Positions 41,335 to 50,231 of a stretch of DNA of 64,000 nt are shown one piece after another; the first letter of the stretch is position 1, and the number at the start of each line of letters is the position of its first letter. Below the pieces are notes generated by a model. That model saw nothing but the letters and a program-made list of their open reading frames with translations, did no database searches and had not been told where the DNA came from. This stretch comes from Sphingomonas sp. Ag1. GTDB taxonomy: Bacteria; Pseudomonadota; Alphaproteobacteria; Sphingomonadales; Sphingomonadaceae. The stretch covers positions 20,488 through 84,487 of the forward strand of contig NZ_LAZX01000082.1 in the NCBI RefSeq assembly GCF_000980895.1. Reading direction: 5' to 3'. The translations under genes were made by a program, and so were the position numbers.

Positions 41335-42732
41335 ATGCGGTACATCAGCACTCGCGGGGCAGCCCCTACGCTCGACTTTCGCGGCGCGACGCTCGCGGGG
41401 CTTGCGTCGGACGGCGGCCTGTACGTGCCCGATCACTGGCCGACGCTGAGCGCCGACGAGATCGCGGGGCTGGCCGGCCTGTCCTATGTCGATACCGCGG
41501 TGGCGGTGATGGCGCCGTTCATCGGGGATTCGCTGAGCCGGGACGAGCTGCGCGCGCTGTGTGAGCAGGCCTATGGCCGCTTTTCGCACGCCGCGGTCAC
41601 GCCGCTGCGCCAGCTGGACCACGACCAATGGGTGCTGGAGCTGTTTCACGGCCCGACACTGGCGTTCAAGGACGTGGCGCTGCAGCTGCTGGGTCTGTTG
41701 TTCGAGCGGTTCCTGAAGGATGACGACGGCGCGCCGCTGACGATCGTCGGCGCGACCAGCGGCGATACCGGGTCGGCGGCGATCGACGCGGTTGCCGGGC
41801 GCGAGAAGATCGACATCTTCATGCTCCACCCCGCCGGCCGCGTGAGCGACGTGCAGCGCCGGCAGATGACGACGGTGCGCGCGCCCAACGTCCACAATAT
41901 CGCGATCCGCGGCGATTTCGACACCGCGCAGGCGCTGGTGAAGGCGATGTTCAACGACCCCGCCTTTTCCGGGCGGTTCCGGCTGAGCGCGGTCAATTCG
42001 ATCAACTGGGCGCGGCTGATGGCGCAGGTGGTCTATTATTTCTACGCCGCCGTTCGGCTGGGCGCGCCGGGGCGGCCGATCGCGTTCAGCGTGCCGACGG
42101 GCAATTTCGGCGATGTCTTCGCCGGCTATGTCGCGGCGCGCATGGGCCTGCCGATCGAGCGGCTGATCGTCGCCACCAACGTCAACGACATCCTTCACCG
42201 CGCGCTGTCCGCCGGGGATTATTCCTCCGCCACGGTGGTGCCAACCGCCACGCCGTCGATGGATATCCAGGTGTCGTCCAATTTCGAGCGGTTGCTGTTC
42301 GACCTGGGCGATCGCGACGGCGCGGCGCTGGCGGCGCAGATGCAGGGGTTCGAGGCGTCCAGGGCGATGCGGCTGACCAATGCGCAGCATGGCGGCGCGG
42401 CGGCGCATCTGGCGAGCGCGAGCGTCGATGCCGACGGGATGGCGCTGGCCATGCGCTGGGCGCATGAACATGCCGGCGAGCTGATCGACCCGCATACCGC
42501 GATCGCGCTGTCCGCCGCGCGCAGCGCCGCGTTCGACTGTCCGACGGTGACGCTGGCGACCGCGCACCCGGCCAAATTCCCCGAGGCGGTGGAGCGCGCA
42601 ACGGGCCTCAGCCCCGCATTGCCGGCGCGCGTCGGCGACCTGTTCGAGCGCGAGGAAGCGTTCGTGACGCTGGACGCTACCTTTGACGCGGTGAGTGCCT
42701 ATATAGCCGAGCGCGCGACTCCGCGTTCCTGA
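41335..42732 (+). CDS. thrC: Threonine synthase
   Basis: Converts O-phospho-homoserine to threonine with pyridoxal phosphate. The 465-residue protein starts MRYISTRGAAPTLDF and has the PLP-lysine site HGPTLAFKDVALQL (about residues 104-117), ATSGDTGSAAIDAV, and SVPTGNFGDVFAGY. The 'class 2' N terminus without transit peptide is normal for proteobacteria. It lies after SURF1, as in other sphingomonads. Confidence 0.95.
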   Translation: MRYISTRGAAPTLDFRGATLAGLASDGGLYVPDHWPTLSADEIAGLAGLSYVDTAVAVMAPFIGDSLSRDELRALCEQAYGRFSHAAVTPLRQLDHDQWVLELFHGPTLAFKDVALQLLGLLFERFLKDDDGAPLTIVGATSGDTGSAAIDAVAGREKIDIFMLHPAGRVSDVQRRQMTTVRAPNVHNIAIRGDFDTAQALVKAMFNDPAFSGRFRLSAVNSINWARLMAQVVYYFYAAVRLGAPGRPIAFSVPTGNFGDVFAGYVAARMGLPIERLIVATNVNDILHRALSAGDYSSATVVPTATPSMDIQVSSNFERLLFDLGDRDGAALAAQMQGFEASRAMRLTNAQHGGAAAHLASASVDADGMALAMRWAHEHAGELIDPHTAIALSAARSAAFDCPTVTLATAHPAKFPEAVERATGLSPALPARVGDLFEREEAFVTLDATFDAVSAYIAERATPRS

Positions 42733-42852
42733 CCCTTCTGCCGTTCGCATGTTGAAGGGGCGTGCCAGCCACGCTCCGATCGGCTGCGTGCCACGCGGGG
42801 TCTGCCCGAACCGCAAAGTCGAAGCGCGCCCTTACGTTCGCAGGATTCATTG

Positions 42853-44379
42853 ATGCCATCCCCCCGCCGTACCTTCGCGATCATCTCGCACCCTGACGCC
42901 GGCAAGACGACGCTGACCGAAAAGCTGCTGTATGTCGGCGGCGCGATCCATCTGGCGGGCGAGGTGAAGGCGCGGGGGCAGAACCGGCGCGCGCGATCGG
43001 ACTGGATGAAGATCGAGCAGCAGCGCGGCATCTCGGTGACGTCGAGCGTCATGACGTTCGAGAAGGACGGCGTGTTCTTCAACCTGCTCGATACGCCGGG
43101 GCACGAGGATTTCAGCGAGGACACGTACCGCACGCTGACCGCGGTCGATTCGGCGGTGATGGTGATCGACGCGGCCCGCGGCATCGAGGCGCAGACGCGC
43201 AAGCTGTTCGAGGTGTGCCGCCTGCGCAATGTGCCGATCATCACCTTCGTCAACAAGGTCGATCGCGAGGGGCGGCCGGTGTTCGAGCTGCTCGACGAGA
43301 TTGCCGACATGCTGGCGCTGGACGTGTGCCCGATGAGCTGGCCGGTCGGCATGGGCGGCACGTTCCAGGGCGTGCTTGACCTGAAGACCAACCGCATCAG
43401 CCGCCCGGATGGCGACAGCCGCACGTTCCAGGGGCGGGTCGAGGATGCGCCCGAACTGCCGCCCGAGATCGCCGAGGAGATCGAGCTGGCGCAGGCGGGC
43501 TATGCCGCGTTCGACCCCGAGGCGTATCGCGCCGGCGACCTGACGCCGGTCTATTTCGGGTCGGCGCTGAAGGATTTCGGCCCCGCCGAGCTGATCGCCG
43601 CGCTGGCCGAATACGCGCCGCCGCCGCGCCCGCAGCCGGCGGAGCCCGCGCCGGTGCAGCCCGACGAGAAGGACGTCACCGGCTTCGTCTTCAAGGTGCA
43701 GGCGAACATGGACCCGCAGCACCGCGACCGGATCGCGTTCATGCGGCTGTGCTCGGGCACGTTCAAGCGCGGCATGAAGCTGACCCCGACCGGGCATGGC
43801 AAGCCGATCGCGGTCCATTCGCCGATCCTGTTCTTCGCCCAGGATCGCGAGATCGCCGACGAGGCGTTTCCGGGCGACATCATCGGTATTCCCAACCACG
43901 GCACGTTGCGCGTCGGCGATACGCTGAGCGAGAAGCCGGGGGTGCGGATCACCGGCCTGCCGAACTTCGCGCCGGAAATCCTGCGCCGCGTCGCGCTGAA
44001 GGATCCGACCAAGACCAAGCAGTTGCGCAAGGCATTGGATGACCTCAGCGAAGAAGGCGTGATCCAGGTGTTCTATCCCGAGATCGGATCGAACTGGATC
44101 ATCGGCGTCGTCGGGCAGCTTCAGCTGGAAGTGCTGCTGTCGCGGCTGGAGGCGGAATATAAGGTCGCCGCCAATCTGGAGCCATCGCCGTTCGACACCG
44201 CGCGCTGGATATCCTCGGACGATCCCGCCGCGCTGAAGGAATTCACCGATCTGAACCGCGGCGCGCTGGCCAAGGATCGCGACGGCAATCCGGTGTTCCT
44301 GGCGAAGAGCGCGTGGGAAGTCGGATATATCGCCGATCGTTATTCCAAGGTCACCTTCGCGGCGACTCGCGAGCGGTGA
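42853..44379 (+). CDS. prfC: Peptide chain release factor 3
   Basis: GTPase that recycles release factors 1 and 2 from the ribosome. The 508-residue protein has G motifs HPDAGKTTLTEKLL (about 14-27), DTPGHEDFSEDTYR and NKVDREGRP, plus the C-terminal elongation-factor-like domains. ATG at 42853 follows an in-frame TTG that is less likely. The 120-base gap after thrC shows no clear element. A short palindrome follows the gene. Confidence 0.96.
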   Translation: MPSPRRTFAIISHPDAGKTTLTEKLLYVGGAIHLAGEVKARGQNRRARSDWMKIEQQRGISVTSSVMTFEKDGVFFNLLDTPGHEDFSEDTYRTLTAVDSAVMVIDAARGIEAQTRKLFEVCRLRNVPIITFVNKVDREGRPVFELLDEIADMLALDVCPMSWPVGMGGTFQGVLDLKTNRISRPDGDSRTFQGRVEDAPELPPEIAEEIELAQAGYAAFDPEAYRAGDLTPVYFGSALKDFGPAELIAALAEYAPPPRPQPAEPAPVQPDEKDVTGFVFKVQANMDPQHRDRIAFMRLCSGTFKRGMKLTPTGHGKPIAVHSPILFFAQDREIADEAFPGDIIGIPNHGTLRVGDTLSEKPGVRITGLPNFAPEILRRVALKDPTKTKQLRKALDDLSEEGVIQVFYPEIGSNWIIGVVGQLQLEVLLSRLEAEYKVAANLEPSPFDTARWISSDDPAALKEFTDLNRGALAKDRDGNPVFLAKSAWEVGYIADRYSKVTFAATRER

Positions 44380-44389
44380 CAGGCGCCGC

Positions 44390-44407
44390 TCATCCCGCGC
44401 GGGATGA
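44390..44407. repeat. Short REP-like palindrome after prfC
   Basis: TCATCCCGCGCGGGATGA is a perfect 18-base palindrome 11 bases after the prfC stop. It resembles the core of the repeat near 8702 (TCATCCCG). No T run, so its role as a terminator is uncertain. Confidence 0.55.
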
Positions 44408-44438
44408 CGGTGGACGCTGGATAGAGTAGGATATGGCC

Positions 44439-44618
44439 ATGGCCGAACGCTTTGAACGACATCGCCAGCCGTGGAAGCCGGACGAAATCCAGAAGCTGCA
44501 CACGCTGGCCAAGAAGGGCATGGCGCTGAAGGCGATCGCCAAGGCGCTGACCCGTAGCGAGGAATCGGTGAAGGAGCAGGCGAAGCGCGACGGATTGTCG
44601 ATCGCCAAGCTGCACTGA
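44439..44618 (+). CDS. Small SANT/Myb-like helix-turn-helix protein
   Basis: A 59-residue protein, mostly helical: a tryptophan near the start (RQPWKPDEIQKLHTLAKKGM) followed by IAKALTRSEESVKEQAKRDG and a final SIAKLH. This resembles the SANT/Myb-type or GcrA-like small helix-turn-helix repeat (W...E...L..LA..G...IA..L.R...V...A...G). The second ATG (44439) is preferred because the AGTAGG ribosome site lies 8 bases before it. Function unknown. It sits 6 bases before the flavoprotein gene. Confidence 0.75.
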   Translation: MAERFERHRQPWKPDEIQKLHTLAKKGMALKAIAKALTRSEESVKEQAKRDGLSIAKLH

Positions 44619-44624
44619 CCGGAC

Positions 44625-45815
44625 GTGACCGCGCAGGATTATGACGCCATCGTGCTGGGGGCCGGCGCGGCGGGGCTGATGTGTGCCGCGGTCGCCGGGC
44701 AGCGCGGGCGGCGCGTGCTGGTGATCGACCATGCCGAAAAGGCCGGGAAGAAGATCCTGATTTCCGGCGGCGGGCGGTGCAATTTCACCAACATCGGTAC
44801 CGCGCCCGACCGTTTCCTGTCGGCCAACCCGCATTTCGCGCGATCGGCGCTGGCACGCTACACGCCGGCCGACTTCCTGGCGCTGGTCGAGCGATATGGC
44901 ATCGCCTGGCACGAAAAGACGCTGGGGCAATTGTTCTGCGACGGTTCCGCGCGGCAGATCGTGGCGATGCTGCTGGAGGAATGCGCCAGGGGCGGGGTCG
45001 ATTTCACGCTTGGCCGGCCGGTCGGCGGGGTCGAGCATGGGGCTGACGGGTTTCGCGTGGCGATCGGCGGGGGACGGGACGTTCCGGTCACGGCACGCGC
45101 GCTGGTGGTGGCGACCGGGGGGGCGTCGATCCCGAAGATGGGCGCGACCGGCTTTGCCTATGACCTGGCGCGGCAGTTCGGGATGAAGGTAGTGGAGCCA
45201 CGCCCGGCGCTGGTGCCGCTGACGTTGGGCGGGGACGATCCGTTTCGCGCGCTGGCGGGTGTCGCGACCCCGGTCGTGGCGCGCGCGGGCAAGACCGCGT
45301 TCCGTGAGGCGATGCTGTTCACGCACCGTGGGCTGTCGGGGCCGGCGATCCTTCAGGTGTCATCCTATTGGCGGCATGGCGACCCGATCATCGTCGACCT
45401 CGTCCCCGATCGCGGGGAGGGCTGGCTGCGCGAGGCGAAGCGGGCGACGCCGCGGGCGGGTGTCGGCAAGCTGCTCGCCGGGGCGTTGCCGCAGCGGCTG
45501 GCGGATGCGCTTGCGGAGATGCTTGGGCTGCGCGGGGAACTGGCCAACCTGCCCGATGCGAAGCTGGCGGCGGCGGAGCAGGCGCTGGCGGGGTGGCGTT
45601 TCGTGCCCAACGGCAGCGAAGGATTCGCCAAGGCGGAAGTGACCGTCGGCGGGGTATCGACCGCGGACCTTTCGTCGCAGACGCTGGAATCGCGCAAGGT
45701 GCCGGGGCTGTATGTGATCGGCGAGGCGGTTGACGTCACCGGATGGCTGGGCGGATATAATTTCCAATGGGCCTGGGCGAGCGGCTGGGCGGCGGCGCAG
45801 GCGCTTTGGCCCTGA
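44625..45815 (+). CDS. FAD-dependent oxidoreductase, HI0933/YhiN family
   Basis: Flavoprotein of unknown substrate, 396 residues. The N terminus is a dinucleotide-binding fold (DAIVLGAGAAGLMCAAVAGQ, about 5-24) and KILISGGGRCNFTN (about 44-57), a family hallmark. The C terminus has a second FAD block, GLYVIGEAVDVTGWLGGYNF. It starts with GTG. Its stop lies inside the first copy of a 14-base tandem duplication. Confidence 0.88.
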   Translation: MTAQDYDAIVLGAGAAGLMCAAVAGQRGRRVLVIDHAEKAGKKILISGGGRCNFTNIGTAPDRFLSANPHFARSALARYTPADFLALVERYGIAWHEKTLGQLFCDGSARQIVAMLLEECARGGVDFTLGRPVGGVEHGADGFRVAIGGGRDVPVTARALVVATGGASIPKMGATGFAYDLARQFGMKVVEPRPALVPLTLGGDDPFRALAGVATPVVARAGKTAFREAMLFTHRGLSGPAILQVSSYWRHGDPIIVDLVPDRGEGWLREAKRATPRAGVGKLLAGALPQRLADALAEMLGLRGELANLPDAKLAAAEQALAGWRFVPNGSEGFAKAEVTVGGVSTADLSSQTLESRKVPGLYVIGEAVDVTGWLGGYNFQWAWASGWAAAQALWP

Positions 45816-45837
45816 TGCTGTGACCCTGATGCTGTGA
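45810..45837 (+). repeat. 14-base tandem duplication spanning a stop codon
   Basis: CCCTGATGCTGTGA is repeated twice in tandem (45810-45823, 45824-45837). The stop of the flavoprotein gene (TGA, 45813-45815) lies inside the first unit. It looks like a recent slip-strand duplication. Confidence 0.75.
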
Positions 45838-45943
45838 CCGGGGACGTTCCGGGCCGGGACGCGGCGCGCGCGCTAAGTGAGGGCGCGTATTGCTGATGCC
45901 ATACACCATCGGCTAGACCGATCGACGATTATCCCGGGAAAAC

Positions 45944-47821
45944 ATGATGAAGCTGGTTCGCGGCGCGTGGAAATTGCTGGTCGGCATCAAGGACGCGCTG
46001 GTGCTCGTCGCGATGCTGCTGTTCTTTGCGCTGCTGTTCGCGGCGCTGAACTCGCGGCCGAGCGCGCCGTCGATCAAGGACGGCGCGCTGGTGCTGGCGC
46101 TGAACGGCCCGATCGTCGAGCAGCCCCAGGAAGTGGACCCGCTGGCATTGGTGTCGGGGCAGCAGATCGGCCAGCAATATCGGCTGCGCGACGTGGTGCG
46201 CGCGATCGACGCGGCGAAGGACGACGCGCGGGTCAAGGCGATCGTCCTTGACCTCGACCGGTTCGGTGGCGGCTATCCCGCGACGCTGGCCGAGGTTGCC
46301 GATGCGCTGCTGCGCGCGCGGCAGGCGGGGAAGCCGGTGCTGGCATTTGCCACTGCCTATACCGATGGCGGCTATCGCCTGGCGGCGGCGGCGAGCGAGA
46401 TCTGGACAGCGCCGCTGGGCGGGATCGCGCTATCCGGTCCGGGCGGCAGCCGGCTGTACTACAAGGGGCTGATCGACAAGCTGGGCGTCGACGTCCACGT
46501 GTTCCGCGTCGGCAAGTTCAAGTCGGCGGTCGAGCCCTATACCCGTACCGACGAGAGCGCGGAATCGCGCGCGGCGTCGGAGGCGCTGTACGGATCGCTG
46601 CTGGACCAGTGGAAGGACGGCGTCGCCCGCGCCCGGCCAAAGGCGCAGATCGCCCGCTGGCTGGAGCAGCCGGCCGAGCTCGCCCGGTCGGCACAGGGCG
46701 ACATCAGCAAGGTGGCGCTGGCGACCGGCATGGTCGACAAGATCGGTGATCGCCTGGCGTTCGGCCGCCGCGTCGCCGAGCTGGCGGGTACCGAGAGCGG
46801 CAAGCCCGCCGGGTGGTTCAACCAGATCAAATATGCCGCCTATGTCAGCGCCAATCCGGCGCCCAATGGCGGCGAGATCGGCGTCGTGACGGTGGCGGGC
46901 GAGATCGTCGACGGCAAGGCCGCGCCGGGCACCGCCGGCGGCGAGACGATTTCCAAGTACATCCTCGACGGGCTGGCGCAGAACAAGCTGAAGGCGCTGG
47001 TCGTCCGGGTCGATTCGCCGGGCGGGTCGGTGATGGCGTCCGAGCAGATCCGCGCCGCGGTGCTGCAGGCCAAGCGGCAGGGGCTGCCGATCGTCGTGTC
47101 GATGGGCGGGCTGGCTGCGTCGGGCGGATATTGGGTATCGACCCCGGCCGACGTGATCTTTGCCGAGCCGCAGACGATCACCGGATCGATCGGCATTTTC
47201 GGCCTCGTCCCGACGTTCGAGCAAACGCTGGCCAAGATCGGTATCACCACGGACGGCGTGAAGCTGACGCCGCTGGCCGGGCAGCCGGACCTTCTGGGTG
47301 GGTTGAACGAGCAGACCGACATGGTGCTGCAATCGACCATCGAGCATGGCTATCGCGAGTTCGTGCGGCTGGTGTCGCAATCGCGCAAGCTGCCCGTCGC
47401 GCGGGTCGACGAGATCGCGCAGGGGCGCGTGTGGGATGGCGGCACGGCGCGGCAGATCGGGCTGGTCGATCGCTTCGGATCGCTGAACGACGCGATCAAG
47501 GAAGCGGCGCGCCGCGCGAAGCTGGACCCCGACACAGCCAAGCCCAACTACCTGGAGAAGAAGCCGACCTGGGCGAGCCAGATCGTGCAGCAGATCGGTA
47601 GCCGCGAGGAGGACAGCGGCGCAGCGCCGGCCGACGCCTTTGCGCGGATCGGCTGGGTCCAGCGCCAGGCGATGGCGCAGGCGGCGGGCGACCTGCGGCG
47701 GCTGGCCGCGGGCGGCGGCGTGCAGGCACGCTGCCTGGAGTGCGGCGGGCTGGGGCCGCAGCAGGCGACGGCGAGCGACGCACGGCTGATGGACCTGCTG
47801 CTGGCGCGGCTGGGTCTGTGA
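45944..47821 (+). CDS. sppA: Signal peptide peptidase SppA, long type
   Basis: Membrane protease that degrades leftover signal peptides. The 625-residue (67K-type) protein has one N-terminal membrane helix (about 18-38) and two tandem S49 domains. The catalytic lysine is K193 in KFKSAVEP and the serine is S393 in AASGGYW, 200 residues apart as in E. coli SppA. The C-terminal tail adds an unusual stretch with CLECGG. Overlaps the next gene by 4 bases. Confidence 0.94.
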   Translation: MMKLVRGAWKLLVGIKDALVLVAMLLFFALLFAALNSRPSAPSIKDGALVLALNGPIVEQPQEVDPLALVSGQQIGQQYRLRDVVRAIDAAKDDARVKAIVLDLDRFGGGYPATLAEVADALLRARQAGKPVLAFATAYTDGGYRLAAAASEIWTAPLGGIALSGPGGSRLYYKGLIDKLGVDVHVFRVGKFKSAVEPYTRTDESAESRAASEALYGSLLDQWKDGVARARPKAQIARWLEQPAELARSAQGDISKVALATGMVDKIGDRLAFGRRVAELAGTESGKPAGWFNQIKYAAYVSANPAPNGGEIGVVTVAGEIVDGKAAPGTAGGETISKYILDGLAQNKLKALVVRVDSPGGSVMASEQIRAAVLQAKRQGLPIVVSMGGLAASGGYWVSTPADVIFAEPQTITGSIGIFGLVPTFEQTLAKIGITTDGVKLTPLAGQPDLLGGLNEQTDMVLQSTIEHGYREFVRLVSQSRKLPVARVDEIAQGRVWDGGTARQIGLVDRFGSLNDAIKEAARRAKLDPDTAKPNYLEKKPTWASQIVQQIGSREEDSGAAPADAFARIGWVQRQAMAQAAGDLRRLAAGGGVQARCLECGGLGPQQATASDARLMDLLLARLGL

Positions 47822-48264
47822 TCGTCGGCCCTGTAACCATGATGGGTGCGGCGCTGTTGCTGGTGCAGGCGGCGGCGCCCGCCGGCGGCGCGCCGGAGCC
47901 GGCCGCGGCAGTGACGGTGCAGGTGGCCTCGCCGCGCAGCCTGTCGGGACGGTTCACCTGCGGTACCGTGACCTATGAGTTGCAGCTGACCGCCGCGCCG
48001 GCGACGGGCAATCCGGTGATGCTTGACCGGCTGACGGCGGGCAGCAAGCCGGTCGATGCCGGCGTGCTGGCGGAGGTGCGGCGGATGGCGGCGCGACTGG
48101 CCGATGCGCAATCGCTGGACGTCCGCTGCCGCAGCGACGGCACCGGCGAGCTCAGCATCTATGGCACGCAAGGCGTCGCCGGTGCCGGACCGCGACGCGC
48201 GCGGCTGCGCGGCATCCTGGAGGGTGGGCGGATCAGCGCGCTGACGGTCGCGGTCCAGCGGTGA
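47818..48264 (+). CDS. Hypothetical secreted protein
   Basis: Not recognised. The 148-residue product starts with GTG inside the sppA stop (an ATG at 47839 is an alternative) and has a hydrophobic N-terminal segment (VTMMGAALLLVQAAAPAGGA) that may be a signal peptide. The rest carries FTCGTVTYELQLTA and one later cysteine in LDVRCRSDG, which could form a disulfide. It overlaps the downstream acetyltransferase gene by 4 bases. Function unknown. Confidence 0.7.
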   Translation: MIVGPVTMMGAALLLVQAAAPAGGAPEPAAAVTVQVASPRSLSGRFTCGTVTYELQLTAAPATGNPVMLDRLTAGSKPVDAGVLAEVRRMAARLADAQSLDVRCRSDGTGELSIYGTQGVAGAGPRRARLRGILEGGRISALTVAVQR

Positions 48265-48839
48265 CGCTGGCGATCCGCGCGGCGCGGCCGGGAGACGCCG
48301 CTGCGGTCGCCGCCATCTACGCCCCCTTCGTCACCAGTGACGTCGTGTCGTTCGAGACCGAGGCGCCCGACGAAGCGCAGATGGCGCTGCGCATGACGGG
48401 CACGGACGGGCTGTATCCCTGGCTGGTGGCGACGGTGGCCGGGCCGGCGGGCGAGACGATCGCCGGCTATGCCTATGCCGGCCGGTTCCGCGAGCGTGCG
48501 GCCTATCGCCATGTGGTGGAAACGTCGATCTACCTGTCGCCCGAGGCGCGCGGGCGCGGCATCGGGCGGCGGCTGTACCAGGCGCTGCTGGAGACGCTGC
48601 GCGTGCAGCATTTCACCCAGGCGATGGGGGTCATCACGCTGCCCAACGACCGATCGGTGCGGTTGCACGAGGCGGTCGGATTTCGCCCCGTCGGCGTGCT
48701 GGAGGCGGTGGGCCACAAATATGGCCGCTGGATCGACGTCGGTCTGTGGCAATGCGCGCTGGGCGAGCGCGATGCGCCTGCCGCCGACATATTGCCGTTC
48801 ACCGAGGTCGGGGTGCGGTTGCCGGGAGGCGGCAACTGA
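48261..48839 (+). CDS. GNAT acetyltransferase, phosphinothricin N-acetyltransferase-like
   Basis: Transfers acetyl from acetyl-CoA to an amine. The 192-residue protein has the family opening RAARPGDAAAVAAIYAPFV, a central YAYAGRFRERAAYRHVVETS and the acetyl-CoA loop ARGRGIGRRLYQALLE (about 96-111). The NDRSVRLHEAVGFRPVGVLE block is typical of PAT-like enzymes. The true substrate is unknown (methionine derivatives are common for such enzymes). Starts GTG in the stop of the preceding gene. Confidence 0.88.
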   Translation: MTLAIRAARPGDAAAVAAIYAPFVTSDVVSFETEAPDEAQMALRMTGTDGLYPWLVATVAGPAGETIAGYAYAGRFRERAAYRHVVETSIYLSPEARGRGIGRRLYQALLETLRVQHFTQAMGVITLPNDRSVRLHEAVGFRPVGVLEAVGHKYGRWIDVGLWQCALGERDAPAADILPFTEVGVRLPGGGN

Positions 48840-48842
48840 GGA

Positions 48843-49469
48843 TCAGCGCCGGCCGCGATAGGCGGGAAGGTGGATCTGCCAGTGGATCGCCGCGGCGCGC
48901 AGCGCGAAGCCGGCAGAGGCGGCGATCATCGCCGCGGCCCAGCCGGGGAGCGCGACATAGGTGAGGCCGACGTAGAGCGCGGCGGCGAGCGCGGCAGCCG
49001 TCACATAGAGCTCCGGCCGCATCAGGATCGAGGGTTCGTTGGCCAGCACGTCGCGGATGATGCCGCCGACGCAGCCGGTGACCACTCCCATCACAAAGGC
49101 CGGAACGGGCGGCACGCCATAGCCGATCGCCTTGGCCGCGCCGTAGACGGCATAGGCCGCCAGCCCCACCGCATCGAACCAGTCGAGCGCCTGGCCGCGC
49201 CACCAGCGTTCGGGCGTGACCCAGATCAGCAGGCCGACGCCAAGGCACACGGTCGACGCGCGGCTGTCGACGATCCAGAACACCGGCGCGCCGATCAGGA
49301 GATCGCGCATCGTGCCCCCGCCAACCCCGGTGATGAGAGCAAAGAAGAGCAACGTCACCAGCGTCTGCGCCCGCCGCGCCGCGGCCAACGCACCCGAGGC
49401 GGCGAAGACGGCGAGCCCTGCCAGGTCGAACCAGGCGGCGAAGGCAGGAAGGATCGTGTCGCTTTCCAT
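48843..49469 (-). CDS. TRIC-type membrane channel family protein (UPF0126)
   Basis: Polytopic membrane protein of 208 residues with about seven helices. The two repeated glycine-rich motifs TGVGGGTMRDLLIG and TGCVGGIIRDVLANEP mark the UPF0126 family, bacterial relatives of TRIC cation channels. The ATG at 49469 (MESDTILPAF) was chosen over a Pro/Arg-rich extension. The ion carried is unknown. Convergent with the acetyltransferase gene, 3 bases apart. Confidence 0.88.
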   Translation of the reverse strand: MESDTILPAFAAWFDLAGLAVFAASGALAAARRAQTLVTLLFFALITGVGGGTMRDLLIGAPVFWIVDSRASTVCLGVGLLIWVTPERWWRGQALDWFDAVGLAAYAVYGAAKAIGYGVPPVPAFVMGVVTGCVGGIIRDVLANEPSILMRPELYVTAAALAAALYVGLTYVALPGWAAAMIAASAGFALRAAAIHWQIHLPAYRGRR

Positions 49470-49544
49470 GATCGCGCCGGTGCTAGCAGAGGGCGGGGGT
49501 GCGGGTGAGCGGCGACGTCGCGGGCGGCCCGGCATCATTGGTCA

Positions 49545-50123
49545 TCATGGTTCGCGCCATTGATCGAGCGCGGCCTCATACGCCTCCCGTGCGTCGATGC
49601 GGCGGCGATCGAGCCGGGTGCGCTCGGCGGCCTGCGCCTTGTCGAGCGCGCGGCGTTTGGCGGCGAGCGCCTGTTCCTCGCGGCGCAGCGCCTCGCGTTC
49701 TGCCTTGTGACGCGCCTCGGCCGCGGCGAGGGCGGCTTCGGCCTGATCGAGCTTGGTGCGTTTTGGCTTAGGTTTCGGCTTAGGCTCGGGCTTGGGCTTG
49801 GGCTTTGGTGCTGCCTTGGGCTGCGGCCGGCCCTTGGCCCTTGCGGCGGGGGTTTCCGGCGCGCTCGCTTTCGACGGGGCGCGCGTCGATCGGCGGGGTG
49901 GGGGCTCGTCGGCGTCGTCCATGGTGCGGGCGACGCGGATCACCTCACCCGGGCGATCGAGCGGGGCGGCCATCAGCGCGGGGTCGGTCACTTCCTCCGC
50001 GATGCCACGCGCGAAGAGATTGGCATCGCTGCCCCATGCCGCGAGTGCCGCCTTCTGGCTGGTCGCCGCGACATAGGCGTCGTGAAAGCCAGCGGGGGTG
50101 CGATAGACCTTCAGCTTCGCCAT
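49545..50123 (-). CDS. Lys/Pro-rich repeat protein of unknown function
   Basis: A 192-residue basic protein. The first 90 residues (MAKLKVYRTPAGFHDAYVAA, then AALAAWGSDANLFARG) form a compact domain known from alphaproteobacterial proteins of unknown function. Next comes a repeat KPKPKPEPKPKPKPK (about 118-140) and then a charged coiled coil (EARHKAEREALRREEQALAA). No signal peptide. The KP repeat recalls TonB-like spacers but there is no membrane segment. Function unknown; DNA or cell-wall binding would be guesses. Confidence 0.72.
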   Translation of the reverse strand: MAKLKVYRTPAGFHDAYVAATSQKAALAAWGSDANLFARGIAEEVTDPALMAAPLDRPGEVIRVARTMDDADEPPPRRSTRAPSKASAPETPAARAKGRPQPKAAPKPKPKPEPKPKPKPKRTKLDQAEAALAAAEARHKAEREALRREEQALAAKRRALDKAQAAERTRLDRRRIDAREAYEAALDQWREP

Positions 50124-50231
50124 GCGGCCACTTGTCGCTCGGCGACGGCGGGCGGGCAAGCGGCGTCTCGACACGGTCGCGGTTGATGCCTATCGCATCG
50201 GCGAAACAACGATTTTTCTTTGGGGGATTGA

